DNA of 64,000 nt from Nelumbo lutea (GCA_022828595.1 JAKGHH010000006.1:13140499-13204498), one strand, 5' to 3'; positions 33,037-46,109 are shown, numbered from the stretch's first letter. A program made the numbers and translations. The notes: generated by a model from the letters alone, not told the origin.

Positions 33037-34495
33037 ATTCTTGATACTGTTTCTGTCGCATAATCTGGAGCTGATCGATGCTGCCAATATGGTAAAAAGA
33101 AGAAAGAAAAAAGAAAACATAATAGAATTGTAATATTATTCTTGGGTCTTCTGGAAACAAAAATCTACTTGTCAAGGGAACACACATTTGGTCAAGTGGG
33201 TCTTGGCTCATTGGTGGTGAATTCAGTTTAGGAGTTGGAAAGCAATGGGGATAGGTGCTAAGCATGATTCAATGATGTCTCGGTTATTTATTTATGACTT
33301 GGCTTGGGCTAGTGTTAATGATGATATAGGACTGTTTTTGTCACTATTCCTCCTCCCTTTTCATTCTTTCTTTTTTGTTGCAATGTAAAAAAAAGTGAAT
33401 AACAAGAGACACGAGAGATACAAGAAACACAACAAATAAGAGACCCAAAGAACACCCTGCCCAAGTGCCCATTGCAGCATTGCTCCCTTCCGCCAAAATT
33501 GCCAACCATTTTGGTGGATAGCAATGTGGTTTGCAGTTGCAGCATTGCCCAAGTTCCATCGCTACAGCAAGGCTTTCAACATTTCCTATCCCAGGGTATG
33601 CTAAACAACGCTTGTCATCTTTCATTAGGCTCAGTTTGTAAGGAGTATAAATACAAATTTGTAGAGTGCAAAACCTTATATTTTGTATTATTTTGTATGT
33701 ATTTATATAGTACATATTTGTATTTGTATTCCTTTCAAATTGAACGTTTTGCCTTCTACATATTTGTATTTGCACTCTTTTCAAATGGATCTTTAAAACA
33801 AAATGCCCTTTAGAATGAAGCACGACTATCCAAACCATCGTTGATCAAAAAAGAAACCATCGCTTACTACCACTTTCAGATGATCTCCAAAATGACGCAC
33901 CGACACCATTGGGGGTGAGTTGTTTTTCTTATTGCGGGTTCTAAAAACAAATCAAAACTTTGTTATTTGAAAACAGATTGTTTCTTAAAATTAAAATACA
34001 AAAAATATGTTCTTGGTTGTGTGTGTTTTTGTTTTCAAAACTGAAAGAAAAAACATATTCCATAAATTATATAATTTTTATACTACAAAATTTGTTTTTG
34101 TTTTAAAAATCAATATTTTATTGGTTCCAAAAACATGTCTCATTTTTTAAACAAAACCAAAATAAAAAAAAGTTTAAGAACATACTTCCATTTTTTTTGT
34201 TTTGTTATGATTCCAAATGAAAAAAAAAATTCTTGTGGAACGCCCTCTTAATTGTTAAAGCTTAAAGCTTAAGCCATTTGAGGAGAGCAAGCATCAAAAG
34301 ACCCAACTGCTGCCAAAAAGACACCTTTGTGAAATCTAACGACGTCTGAAAGTAGCTTTCCCATTACCTTGAAACTATCAGTATCATCTACATTCTTCAC
34401 CTTTCTATATTTCATCGATTGCTAGTCTCAAAAAAGTTTTACATCTTCATGATCGTGGCTCTTCCACCTCCAGAAATGGCAGTGTTAAAGTCAAA

Positions 34496-35803
34496 GGCCA
34501 TGTTTGGTTAATGCTTTACGCCTCATTCTTTTAACTTTTGCTCATTCTAGGTAAGAATGGGCAAGAATTAATAACATTATAGTGTTTGGTTACAAAATTC
34601 TTGCCATGGGTCACATTCTTCTTAGAATAAAAAATCAGCTCCATAGCACAAAAATTAAGTAGTATGAAGCATGAAAAATAGTCATGCCAAAGTTTCAAAA
34701 TATCGATACGCCCGATATGCCGGTATGGGCATATCGGGCAAATTGATACTCCTTTTGGTGGTTTTTTTTATTTTTTATTTTCGCCAACAGGTTCAGGGGA
34801 TCCGGTTTAGGTCTTCGCCACACCCTGAACAGGTCAAACCACCGATACACCCACTGTAGGGGCGTATCGGTGGGGTGCTGGAATGATACATATTGGCTGG
34901 TATGGGCCGATACGTGTCAATACTTTGAACATTGATCATGCCCCATCTTGCTCATTTTCATTCTTTGAGAAAACTCTGCCTACAAAACTGTTGTCATAGA
35001 TGTTTACTTTTGCGAAAGCACTTCTATGAAATAATTTTTACAAAATCACTTTTACAAAAGTACTTTTATAAAAGTAAATTTATGAAAAGTACTTTTGCGA
35101 AAGAAAGTCACTTTTACAAAAGCACTTTTATAAAAGTACCTTTACATTAAAGCACTTTTATAAAAGTACTTGTATATTAAAGCACTTTTATAGTAGTACT
35201 TTTATGAAAGAACTTTTACAAAAGTATTTTTACAAAACATCTATGCCAATAGGTAAACATTGACTGACGGCTATCCACTAGTAAACATTTTATGCCAACT
35301 AATGTTTTAGAAAATGACCCAAAACCGGAACTATTTTGGCCACTAGTTTCTAGGTCGACGGTTCGATCATCCGGTTCAAACGGATGATCCGTTCTAACAA
35401 AAAATTTAAAAAATAAAAAATAGCCAAAAACCGTTGAACGGGTTGAACAAGTCAACGATTTGATCGCCCGAGTCAAATGGTAATTAACCAATTCAGCAAT
35501 TTTGGCCAAGGACCAAGTTTGGAGTAAAATGGAACCAGTTGCCTAGACGGTTCCCAAGCCAAACGGTCCGACCATTTGGGTCAATGGTAGTTCGAAAACC
35601 ATGATGCCAAGGCTGGTGATTTATGAATACCAACACATTTTTTTAAGAATGAAAATGAACAACACTTGTTAGAAAAGAATTCATGTTTAGGAAAAAAGTG
35701 TTTGGTTCATAGCAATATTTTCTCATTCTAACTATTTTTATCCATTCTTATCCATTTTAAAATTTCATCTTGAGTAAGAATGAGAATTGAATCAAACATG
35801 GCC
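34496..35803. mobile_element. Nested MITE group, second copy
   Basis: Equivalent of 2142-3449. It contains the inner elements at about 34689-34935 and 35299-35602 and the palindromic array at about 35000-35235. The inner element has one extra G (TGTAGGGGCG). Confidence 0.55.
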
Positions 35804-36709
35804 AAAGTTGATGGAGCCAGTAAGGAAAGACTCGTAGGGGTGTTGTGATTAGAGATTCCTTGGGGAACCATTGTTTGATTAATGGCCAAAGAGAGTATTC
35901 TTCTTCCATGGGCCATGGTTTGATTAATGGTTCAACAGTTCAACTCTCTCTCTCTTATGTAAACTTTAAATCTTTCACCCTAGAAAAAAATAGTGGAATA
36001 AACCATAAATTAATCTAAGTCAACGTACAATAATGCATTTTGAATTTCAAATTATTGTAAGCTAGAATATATTTTTCTAGGAAAAAATAATGTATTTAAA
36101 ATTCATATTACTTTTTATTATTTATGATGTTTATTATTTATTTTTTTACTACTTACAAAGTTATTTTTTACTATTTATGGATTCGTTGACATGAGTCCAA
36201 ACCCAAACATTATTTTTGAGTGACTTATTTATCTATGTTTGACTTTTTGTTAATTAATTTAATAATTTAATTTTTGAGTGACTTATTTATCTATGGTCTA
36301 TCCATACTGGATTTATATTGGATTGAGCCAAATTGAACCAATATCTAGTGCCTTGATAGAAGATAAGAATACATGTGTCAATGGCCCAGTTCTCGATTGG
36401 AACCAATCTATATTAAAACCAATTTGAACAGATTGGATGGTCCAGACATTGAATTGGACTGGTCCGAAATGGTCCAAAGTATTCATCGAATTGGATTGGA
36501 CCTAGTCCATCTATAATGGACTCATATTGGAATGGATCGAACAATTCTTGTCCATATTTATAGTTGGGCAAAAGTTAGGTTTTGGTTGGAAAATTTAGGT
36601 TTGTCATTAATTTGGTTTAGGCTAAGGTCCATATTTACAATTGGGCACAAGTTAAGTTTTGGTTGGCAAATTTAGGTTCCACATTTAGAGTTAGTTATGT
36701 ATTGGCCCT

Positions 36710-37064
36710 AGGGGTGTAAACAGATCGAATTCGAATCAAATCAAGCAATATTCAAATTCGAACCCAATTAGAAAATTTGATATTCGAATTTGATTCAATA
36801 TCTGATGGATATTGAAAATTTATATTTGAATTTGATTCAAATTCTACCAATTAATTATTTTAGGTAATTAATAAATATATAAAATAAATATTTTATTTAT
36901 ATAAAGTATAAAAATTTTAATTATTTCATATATTATATATAAGAATTAAATAATTAGTCAAATTCGGATATTTATTTAATCGAATCAAATCATATCCGAA
37001 TTCGATTCGATTATGTTGAATCTCGAATTTGAAATCGGATTTTCGAATAACGTTGACACCCTAA
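36710..37064. mobile_element. hAT-like MITE, second copy
   Basis: Equivalent of 4356-4710, with the same AGGGGTGT termini and 8-bp flanks. Confidence 0.65.
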
Positions 37065-38661
37065 TTAGCCCTTAACCTAATGCAATCCATTTAATTTATT
37101 GAGAGAAAAAGAGGGTTGAGAGAGAGAGTGAGAGAAGAAGAAGAAGAAGAAGAAGAAGAAGAGAGTTTTAAGAATGATCTTATTGAAGATAGTAATGATT
37201 GACTTTATTTGAGACAATTGGGACTCAAGAGAGTTTTTATTTTGAATTTTTATATTTTTTATCGTTTAATTTAAAAATAAATAACCACATGTGTGAGAAA
37301 TGAGAGGAGGAGGTTCATGTGACTTTGTTCAAAAATGTATTTCTTTAAGAGAAAATATAGTAGCAATGATTCACCAAAGTTTTTATATATTTTCAATTCT
37401 TTACATATAAAATAGTAGAAAAAATAATTTTCTTTACTTTTTTAGTTACCAAGCTTTGAATTTATTCCTTTTTATATAGCTTAAATATTATGAGTACATA
37501 AAATGGTGGCTTATGGTATGTTCTTTGGCTAGTTGTAGTAGAGACTTGAGATCAAATCTTGCTGCCATCACTAAGGCTAGGGGATTGGGTGGCCCTAAGT
37601 GCTTTTATACTACATTTTTTATTGAACCTGAACAATCCATGAAAAAATCTACATTGAATTAATAAAAGAAAAAAGAAAAGCCTGATAACCCATGGAATGG
37701 AGCAATGGTTTTTTTAGACTTTTGTGGGAAAAGAAGAACTGGTTCACCCCATTTAGTTTGAGTCTAAGCTAAGGTTCATATTTAGAATTGGACCTTAAGG
37801 GGTGTGTGTGCATGTGTGTGTGTGTGAGAGAGAGAGAGAGTTTTAATTTTGAATACCCATAAGAGTTTTAATTTTGACTTGTTATATTTTTAATGATTTA
37901 ATTTAACTTAAAAATAAATATGCACATGTATGTGTGAGAAATGAGAAGAGGAGGTACATGAGAGCTCTATGGTGAGAGGACCCCTCACATCTCCTCTTTC
38001 CTCTTTCTATATATATGGATAATGGGCGGGGACAGCATTGACGCACCATGCACTTGAGGTCCACCATTCATGCTCATCCCATTTATTTTGTCCTAATGTC
38101 CTTGTTTCCCACCATTACCAAGAAACCATTTATATTGATTTCCTTGGTTGTAGAATTTGGAGTCGTTCCTCATAGTGTCTCACACCAACTTCACAATGCT
38201 TTCAGCCGTATATTGAGAGCATCTCCCATATTTGATTTTATCATTCATGGGAAGATGTTCCCAATGCATGGCTGCATATCCTATAAGGTTGGTGTGAGGC
38301 ACATTTTGTGAGGAACAAATACGTATTCATTTTGTAAGCGTAAATAGAGTGATGAGAGGGGGAGGAATGTTAATGTTTTTTATTTTATTTTTATTTTTTA
38401 CATTGTGATCCAAAACAAGTTTCAGCATAATATAATAAAGATATGTCTAGTAAGCAGATATTCAAGATGTCAATTTAATGATCATTCTATATATGGCGTA
38501 AGAATCAAGGGGACCGATTTTTTTTCTTTTTATTTTGCATCAATGGGGTGGATCATTTGGGTGTCCCACCCCATAAGTCGTTATTATATTAACATGTATT
38601 TTATGTATTTAATTATTGGGTCACGAGTTGGCATGCAAGCATCAAAATGTGACAAAGTTTA

Positions 38662-38929
38662 GGACCAGGTTGGTTACAATGCAATTTTATTTGTATTAGT
38701 ACAAATGCATGGAAGTGCAAATGAAAAAAAAAATGTAAATTTTTATTTAATTTTGTTTTGTGCTTTACTTTATTCTGCTTCATGTCATAATTTACTTCAT
38801 TTGTACTGAAACCAAATAAAATAAGTTAAAAATTGAAACAAAAATATCTCAGAATTTATACTCAAATCACTTGCACTGCCATAGTTTTGCAACAGTATAA
38901 ATTTATTTGCATTGCTACCAAACACAGCC
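38662..38929. mobile_element. Tourist-like MITE, second copy
   Basis: Equivalent of 6305-6572, again between TTA trinucleotides. Confidence 0.7.
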
Positions 38930-40125
38930 TTAGGTTATGATGAATGCCTTAGATTAATTGTCACGCCATAGGATATTTCTTAGTGTTATCATATTTTTTC
39001 TTTGTTAGTTTTATTTATTCTATTTCTATTAATACTAGTTGGGACCCATGCAATGCACAAGTTTTGATAAGCGTAATTGAAGCACAAGGAATTCTATATT
39101 ATTCTCAATTGAGCCAAATTAGTCCAATTCAAGCATTATTTTTTGTTTTATATATTTGGAATTTAGACAGTACCAAAATCCAAGTTGTATACCTAGTGAG
39201 AATGCCTAATCTTGTAATACTTTTTATTAAATTTAAACGGAATTTAAATAGATAATAGATTTAAAATTAATACAAAAAATAGCTAGATTGACTTATGAGA
39301 CTTAGTTTAGTTTTTTTTAGGAAGCTAGGACACGGCTGATTAACTTGAGCTTGAGTATTAATGTAACAATCAAGCCTAATGCACCTATATCACCCTGCAA
39401 ATCATTGTTTGTTTGAGAGAAGAAACAAATGAGAAAAGTTGGGAGCTATTGATGATAAAGAAAAAATAATATGGTATGAAAGCTGGCAAGGTAGATAGAT
39501 ATACTATTCATGCATCTAGATGATGATAATCTTAGGGGACATTTTGGCAAGTCTTTTCATGTGGTGTTTCGGGCTGTTCAAAGCTTGGAAGATCAAAGTT
39601 TGGTTTTTCTTTGTTTGGCAATGAAAGATTGGAAGATGGAAAGACCTATGTCCTAAAAAGTTAATGAAAGCCCAAAGTGGCAAAAAATTTAGAAGTTTCA
39701 AACAAAGCTTCTCCTATCTTTTTGTGCCTAAAATCTTTTATTAATAGCCTGATAGACCATGACAGATTAGGATGCTTACCATGCTGTCTATATCTTTAAA
39801 GGCACGACCCCAAAAGCTCATTATGTCTTTTGGCCATTTGAGATATTGGAAGGTCTTCCTAAAAAGACATGCAAACAACACCTTAATAATCTTCTATATA
39901 TGTTGCTATTCCATAATCCATATGTTGGGTAGGTCTAATAGGGCCAACCTTCAATTAGGTTGTTGGTTTTTTTTTTCATTGAAAACTCTTAGTGATAAAC
40001 ATCTTTAGGTGGTTCTAGTCATACCCTTAATTTGTCCCACCAATAACATCATTATCATCATTATCATCATCATCATCATCCAAGTCTTATCCCAATTATT
40101 TAGTGGCGCTTGAATCATCTCATAT

Positions 40126-40129
<4 letters not shown>

Positions 40130-40185
<56 letters not shown>
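40130..40185. repeat. (AC)16(AT)12 compound microsatellite
   Basis: Allele-like variant of 7773-7828. Confidence 0.9.
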
Positions 40186-40791
40186 GAAATGGATGCTCTC
40201 TGCTTCCAAGAAATGGAATCTACTCGTGCGAGTAGATCCCACATGAGAGTAATTATTACAGTAATTTAATGATTACTGATTATTACAGTAGTTTATAAAT
40301 ATATGATTAGTGGTTATAATTAATAATTATTGTTATTAAAAAATACTGTTAATAAATTTAGTAACCTGATTTTAATAATTACTGATTATTACAATAATTT
40401 AATAAATATATAATTAGTAATTATAATTATTAATTATTGTTATTATAAATATTATTAATAAATAGATATTTACTTTTGTTTTACTATAAATTAAAATTAT
40501 AAATACTATTACTAAATTTAGTAGTTATTGTTATATTAAAATGTTATTAAAAGTATTGCTATTGATTATTTAGTAAAATATTATAATTACTGACTATTAC
40601 TGATAAATACTATCAATTTATTTTAATTTTGGTAATTATTTAATTTAATGAATATTGTTAATAAATCCTATTCATAAATTTATTAATTACTATCATATTA
40701 AAAATAACTAAATAATATTATTAAAACTATCATTAATGATTATTTAATTAAATAGTATAATTACTTTCTATTATTGATAAATGTTGTTAAT

Positions 40792-41876
40792 AATGTTCTG
40801 AGAACCGATGGTTCGACCGTCCGATTCAAACGGATGGCCTGTTTTGACAACAAAAATTACAAGCAAAAAATTATGGAACCGTTCTGATCACTGGTTTTCA
40901 GGTTGATGTTTTGATCATCCGGTTTGAACGGACACTCCATTCTAACAACAAAAATTATAAGCAAAAAATTGAGTTTGTGGGGTCTATTAAGTAGTATCAG
41001 ACGTGTTATGTCATTCGAGCATGTGACTCATACAACCCGAAAATGGAACTGTTCAGGCCACCGGTTTTTGGGTCTACGATTCGACCATTCAGTTCAAATG
41101 GATGACCCATTCTGACAACAAAAAATTACGGAACCATTATGGCCACCGATTTACGGGTTGACGGTTTGGTTGTCTGATTCAAACGAACAACCCATTTTGA
41201 CAACAAAAATTACAAGCAAAAAATTGAGTGTGTAAGGTTCATTGAGCAGTATCATACATGTTATGTCATTCGAGTGTGTGACTCATACGACTCAAAAATG
41301 GAACCATTCTAGCGCCACTAGTTTTTGGGTCGATGGTTCGACCATCCTGTTCAAATAAATGGCCTATTCTGACAACAAAAATTAAAAAAATAAAAGAATG
41401 GTCAAAAACATTGAACAGGTCAACGAGTTGACAGTTTGACCACTCAGGTCAATGGGTCGTTGACCGATTGAACGGTTTTTTGCCAAGGATCGGTATTGGG
41501 GTAAAACGGAACTGGTTGCTTGGATGGTTCCCAATTAAAAAAATAAAAAAACGGATGACCTGTTCTAACAACAAAATTTACATGCAAAAAATTGAGTGTT
41601 TGAGGTCCATTAAGCAGTACCATATGTGTCATTTGAGCGTGTGACTCATACAACCTGAAAACGGAACCATTCTGGCCACCGATTTTCGAGTCAACGGTTT
41701 GACTATTTGGTTCAAACGGATGGCCCATTCTGATAACAAAAATTAAAATAATAAAAAATGATCAAAAACCATTGAACGGGTCAATAGTTTGACCACCTTG
41801 GTCAATGAGCCATTGACCAATTTAATGATTTTTGGCCAGGGACTGGTCAACAGGTCGACGGCTTCGTTCGCAAGGC
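40792..41876. repeat. CCGGTTCAAACGG repeat array, second copy
   Basis: Equivalent of 8436-9520, with a few single-base changes. Confidence 0.6.
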
Positions 41877-42120
41877 CCCTCCGCTAGTTTCTTACTATTC
41901 TACAAAAAATAAAGAATTATTTCCTATTACTTCCACTCATGTTCTTTTTGGTTTATGTTTAACCCTTTTATCCCCTTCAACTTGTAACAACTTACTTCTT
42001 AAGGGGGCTATTGATGGCCTTTTATCAAGGTTTTAAAAACTAACCCGAAAATGAACCATTCTGGGCACCAGTTTTTGGGTTGGCGGTTCGACCATCTGAG
42101 TCAAATGGTTTGAACGGTTC

Positions 42121-42515
42121 TGACGTTTTGGCGGCAGCACTCTAAACGGCCACCTGCCACCGCCACTGACGCCGCCATCTCCAGTTAGACGGTTAGGCAG
42201 TGACGGTTCTATCTCAGTAGAAGGGACGACAGCCGAGTTGACAAGCGCTAGAGTAATCATACCCGATCTGACAAGGGCCTCGGGACGAGTACGCGAAGCG
42301 ACTATAAGAGCCCCCTGCCCCCCGATAAGAGAGGTATGCAAAAACTTTGCACTATCTGGTATTACCTTGCTTTTGAAAGATTCTAACTTGAGCTTCGGAG
42401 CCTCTACACCGGGTTCCCCCCGGAGCTTTCCCATCTCTTCCGTTTCAGGATCCCTGCTACCTCGTTCGAAAGCAAGGCAGCGGATAGTTAAGACCAGCCG
42501 GATCGCGCTCCATCA
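42121..42515 (+). repeat. Right-hand 395 bp of a Tat LTR (3' LTR remnant)
   Basis: Collinear with 13921-14315 of the first 5' LTR (from TGACGTTTTGG to GCTCCATCA) with a few substitutions. It is followed not by a primer-binding site but by CTAAC and unrelated DNA, so it is the outer end of a 3' LTR. It keeps the 14-bp stretch missing from the second 5' LTR and the TATA box (42303-42309). Its left 533 bp, and everything inward, is missing. Confidence 0.85.
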
Positions 42516-42520
42516 CTAAC
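42516..42520. repeat. Target-site duplication CTAAC, right of the Tat element
   Basis: CTAAC follows the LTR end directly and matches the five bases before each 5' LTR, identifying 42521 onward as the genomic DNA right of the insertion. Confidence 0.85.
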
Positions 42521-43080
42521 CCTTTTCAAAGCTCAGCTTTGCCAGACAGAGTGGGACCAAGTTGTAGCCCTTAACATAGGTGCTGAGACAGGCCCAACAC
42601 ATGATCACTTCTACCGTACCCTTACCCATTACACCTAGGACTATAAAACGGGTCAGACTCAGATTGGATTTGTGAAAATATGAATCCAATTCAATTAGCA
42701 AAAAGGGGAATCTGAATATTATCCAAAAACCAAAATCCAAGTGGATTTGAAGATCTCAGTTCGAATTCAAATCCTATCGAAGTAGGTCTGCGTTCAAATT
42801 TAATCCGACTTCTCTTCCTTTTTTTTTTAAATAAGGAAAAATTTAATTACTTTTTAATTTATATGCGTAGCAAATAAATATGAAATATTAAATATATTAT
42901 ATAAATTTATGTATCGACTATGATATGAAAAAGATATGATATCTGAAAATTTTCTGACCAATCAATTGGAATCATAAACATGGTAGCCAATCAGATTTTG
43001 ATTGATTAAAACTTTTCTCATACCATATCTTTTCCGCATCATAGATTTTCCCATAAAGTATATAGGGCTTTTTACAAAAT
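42521..43080. other. Genomic flank right of the Tat insertion, no gene recognised
   Basis: Mixed composition, with short frames and no domain. Confidence 0.35.
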
Positions 43081-43171
43081 AAATGACCAAGTTTGGTCAT
43101 TTGACAAAATTAGTTATGTTTTTTAAATATTGAAAAAGAAGTTTTTACTTTTTGGCATCCCAAATGTAATC

Positions 43172-44064
43172 TGATGGTGCGCAATCTAGTCATTCCTACC
43201 TAGCACTTGCGTGGCTCCTGAAAGGTACCTGAGATGGAGAAGATGAAGAATCCCCGGGGGCTTACCCGACGGGAACACTCCGACGCTTAAGTTAGAATTT
43301 TGTGAAAGATGCAAAGAGAGGATGAAGGCTAAGAATGCAGATAGCGTGAGTATATGGAAGTTACCTCTGTTCCTTGAAATTGGGTTTCTTATAACAAAAT
43401 TTGGTTGCATCAGGCCCATTAGCCTCTGATAGGGCAGGTATAACCGCCACTGTCATCCTGCTGTAGCCATTACAGGTAGGGCTGAGGTGGCACGCACGGG
43501 GCCGTCATTGCAGGGTACGTGCCTGTCAGGTGTAAGGCACCCTTTAAAGGTGGCAGGCACGACAATGTCTGACGAGGGACATGGTTGTTGTCCCCAGATT
43601 TGTCGGGTATGGTGGTCGGGCAGGAGATCTTCCTGCGATATGCCGAACTACTCTTTCGCGAGTTACCCTATGCCGAGCTATCCCACAAGTGGCGAGCTAC
43701 TCGTGGCAAGCTACACCGAGCTGTCCGGCCCGAGGTGTCTTTACCTTGAGGTATCTAGAGGCGGATCGGGGTGTTCCTGTTTGGGAGTGGCCCAAAATCC
43801 ACTGGGAGGAGCTCGTGCATTGGGAAAGGTCAAGAGGCCCCGAGCTCGGAGGCAGCTCGAAACGCCTTAGCCTCAGAGAGGAGGTGTAGGTCAGGCGGCT
43901 CTCGGCAAGTAGCTTATCCCGCCGAGTTGCCAGGCTGAACTCGGTGGGCCCTTCCCTCCAAGTTGCAGTTGCGCTTGCTGTGTTGTCATGCTGAGTCATC
44001 GCTTGAACAAGGTCATGCCCACGTGTACCCATGCTACGAGGTTGGGCCAAATCACCCTCCATCA
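43172..44064. repeat. Solo LTR of a Tat-like element (893 bp)
   Basis: The stretch starts TGATGGTGCG and ends CCCTCCATCA, the same type of ends as the main element's LTR (TGAT...CTCCATCA), and is of similar length (893 versus 928). TAATC precedes it (43167-43171) and CAATC follows it (44065-44069), a 4-of-5 match expected of an aged target duplication. The interior is GC-rich with CCGAGCTA/GCCGAACTA words. No internal region is attached, so it is a recombined solo LTR of a related family. Confidence 0.6.
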
Positions 44065-44288
44065 CAATCAGTCCGAGGGGAGAGATGTTTGAATGTGCCT
44101 TCTATCTTTTGCCATTACCATTTTGCATTACCTGGTTATTATCTACACCTCACTTACACATAAATGGCTTACTTACTACCTCTAAATGCCCATTTTGCCC
44201 TTACCATTCACTAATTTGTGTTTTAAAACTATAAGTGATTCCATTGGTTGATTGTATGTCCAAAATTTCAACAGCATTTACTAGAGAA

Positions 44289-44331
44289 ACTTATATACAT
44301 ACACACACATACATACATACATATATATATT
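44289..44331. repeat. (CA)n/(CATA)n/(TA)n microsatellite
   Basis: Short impure run of CACA, CATACATA and TATATA. Confidence 0.7.
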
Positions 44332-45500
44332 TGGGAGCACCCATTTAAGGAGATTGTTGCATGTCTACAATTTCTGCATCAGAAATCAGGGAAAATCTTT
44401 TATTTCTTCCTGTTTGGGATCATGGCGTTTTAATTCTCCAGTTTATCATCATGGCAATTCGTATAATCTTCTTGATCATGAATTGCTTTAGAAAGTATTG
44501 ATTCAACATACCATGTACTCTAATTGCAATTGGAGATTTTTCAAGTTTTCCCAATGCAAAATCTGTTTGAAATTGTCAAGTTGATACAAGATTCTCCATG
44601 CAAAATACCATCACGGTAGCATCTTAGATTGTTGATGATTTGACTGTAGAAAGAGCAATGATTTCTAGGTTTTTTTTTTTCAGTATTTCAACAGTTCTCA
44701 CTAGCAAATTAAAACTATCATTTCTTTACAGCGTAAAATAATGGTGCTTATTTTCCTCAAGCTCAGAATCATGACTCTCTACACGTCTTCCTTTTGCTCC
44801 GAGATGACTTCTAAAATAAAAAACTTATAGGTTGAATAGGTTCCCTTTTAATTCTAGATTCTTTAAATCTCAAGTCAAAATGTGAATTTCTCCTTGATAA
44901 AATATCAGCATCTACAATAAACTTTAAATCCATATTGTTCATGCAAGATGCTTCATCCACAACTCAAGAAAAATCTTTGGATTGTTAGAGAGTTAAAAAC
45001 CGAAAGAGCACTTACATTCTTAATGGGAGGGTAATTTGTTGCACCATTTTCATGGATTCGTTTATTCCTTGAATTTCTAAAACTTCACCAATTCTCATGG
45101 GAGAAACATCCATTCTTTGTTTCCACTAGGAGTCCCAATTTTCTTTTTGGTTCCTGATTGCTTCAAGAAATATTGACTGAACATCATTCCACCCTATCTT
45201 TATTCTTCCCTTCCACTACTGCATCTTCGTTGTCTCTACTCATATCTTGATGGTGCTGCTACTGTCATCCTTCCAAATCTTTTTCTGAATTAAACTTTGA
45301 ATTTGAAATTTTGATTCTTCTTGTTGGCTTTTGGTCCCACGAGAGTAAAGAACAAGAATGAAAAAAATGGGCCCCATCATCTAGTCTTTTAGTCAAGGGC
45401 ATTTTGGTCCTAAGAAAACAAAAAAAAAATCTCCCGCTCACTCTAATTGCATTTTTTTTAAACGTATTGATTTTGTCAATTGACCAAACTTGGTCATTTT

Positions 45501-46105
45501 AATATACAACTATATTTAAATATAATTACATATATTCTATATATTAAAATCAATATATATTATAATATAATCAGAGTCAATTGACCAAATGGACATGCAA
45601 TTTATTTTTATTCATATTTTTTTAGTTTTATTAATTCTATTAAATTTTTATTAATTTGAATTATTTTTAAATGAATTTTAATTCTATAAGAATTGTAAAA
45701 TTAATTTTTATTTGTTTTATATTTTATGAATATAACTAAGAAATCATGTTATATTTTAGAGATAAATACAAAAAATACAATCCTGTACAAAATTTAACCA
45801 ATCATGACTCCTTAAAAAACAAAAATAATTTAAAACTTTTAGAAAATTAGAAAAAATAGTATGGAATGATAGGTTTAAAACCTTGGACCTTCCATTTCTT
45901 GGCTCTCAAGCTTTTAAAATCCTTATAATTTTATTCGCCATTGCTCCTCTCAACACCTATACATTCTTCTATCTCTGTTTAGGTGTTCACTAATTCTCTC
46001 AAACTAATAGATTGAAGGTCCCAAAGATATCTTCAACTATGTATAAATAGTACCAAAATGAATAGAGAAAAAAGGTTTAAAAAATCATTATGGAGATCAA
46101 AGAGG
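45501..46105. other. AT-rich DNA, no gene recognised
   Basis: Strongly AT-rich with no frame of note. Confidence 0.4.
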
Positions 46106-46109
46106 GCAA

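Larger units (their letters stand above)
32356..42120 (+). repeat. Second copy of 1-9764, nearly identical
   Basis: Collinear from 32356 (= position 1) to 42120 (= 9764) with an offset of 32354-32357. The differences I see by eye number about a dozen or two: single-base changes (for example 4035/36395, 8638/40998, 9651/42006), homopolymer and microsatellite steps ((AAG)8 to 9, (AC)15(AT)13 to (AC)16(AT)12), and a small replacement near 35475. It contains all features of the first copy: nested MITE 34496-35803, hAT-like MITE 36710-37064, Tourist MITE 38662-38929, AC/AT repeat 40130-40185, array 40792-41876, and only the first 95 bp of the Mutator-like MITE (42026-42120). At the right it stops abruptly inside that MITE. 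Confidence 0.9.
43081..45500. mobile_element. TIR-flanked element of about 2.4 kb (class unknown), host of a solo LTR
   Basis: The left end AAATGACCAAGTTTGGTCAT then TTGACAAAATTAGT is matched in inverse orientation by the right end (GATTTTGTCAATTGACCAAA then CTTGGTCATTTT), about 28 of 32 positions. The motif TGACCAAGTTTGGTCA is also nearly palindromic in itself. Once the solo LTR (43172-44064) is removed the element is about 1.5 kb. The interior shows no transposase, and I found no convincing target duplication. Confidence 0.5.
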
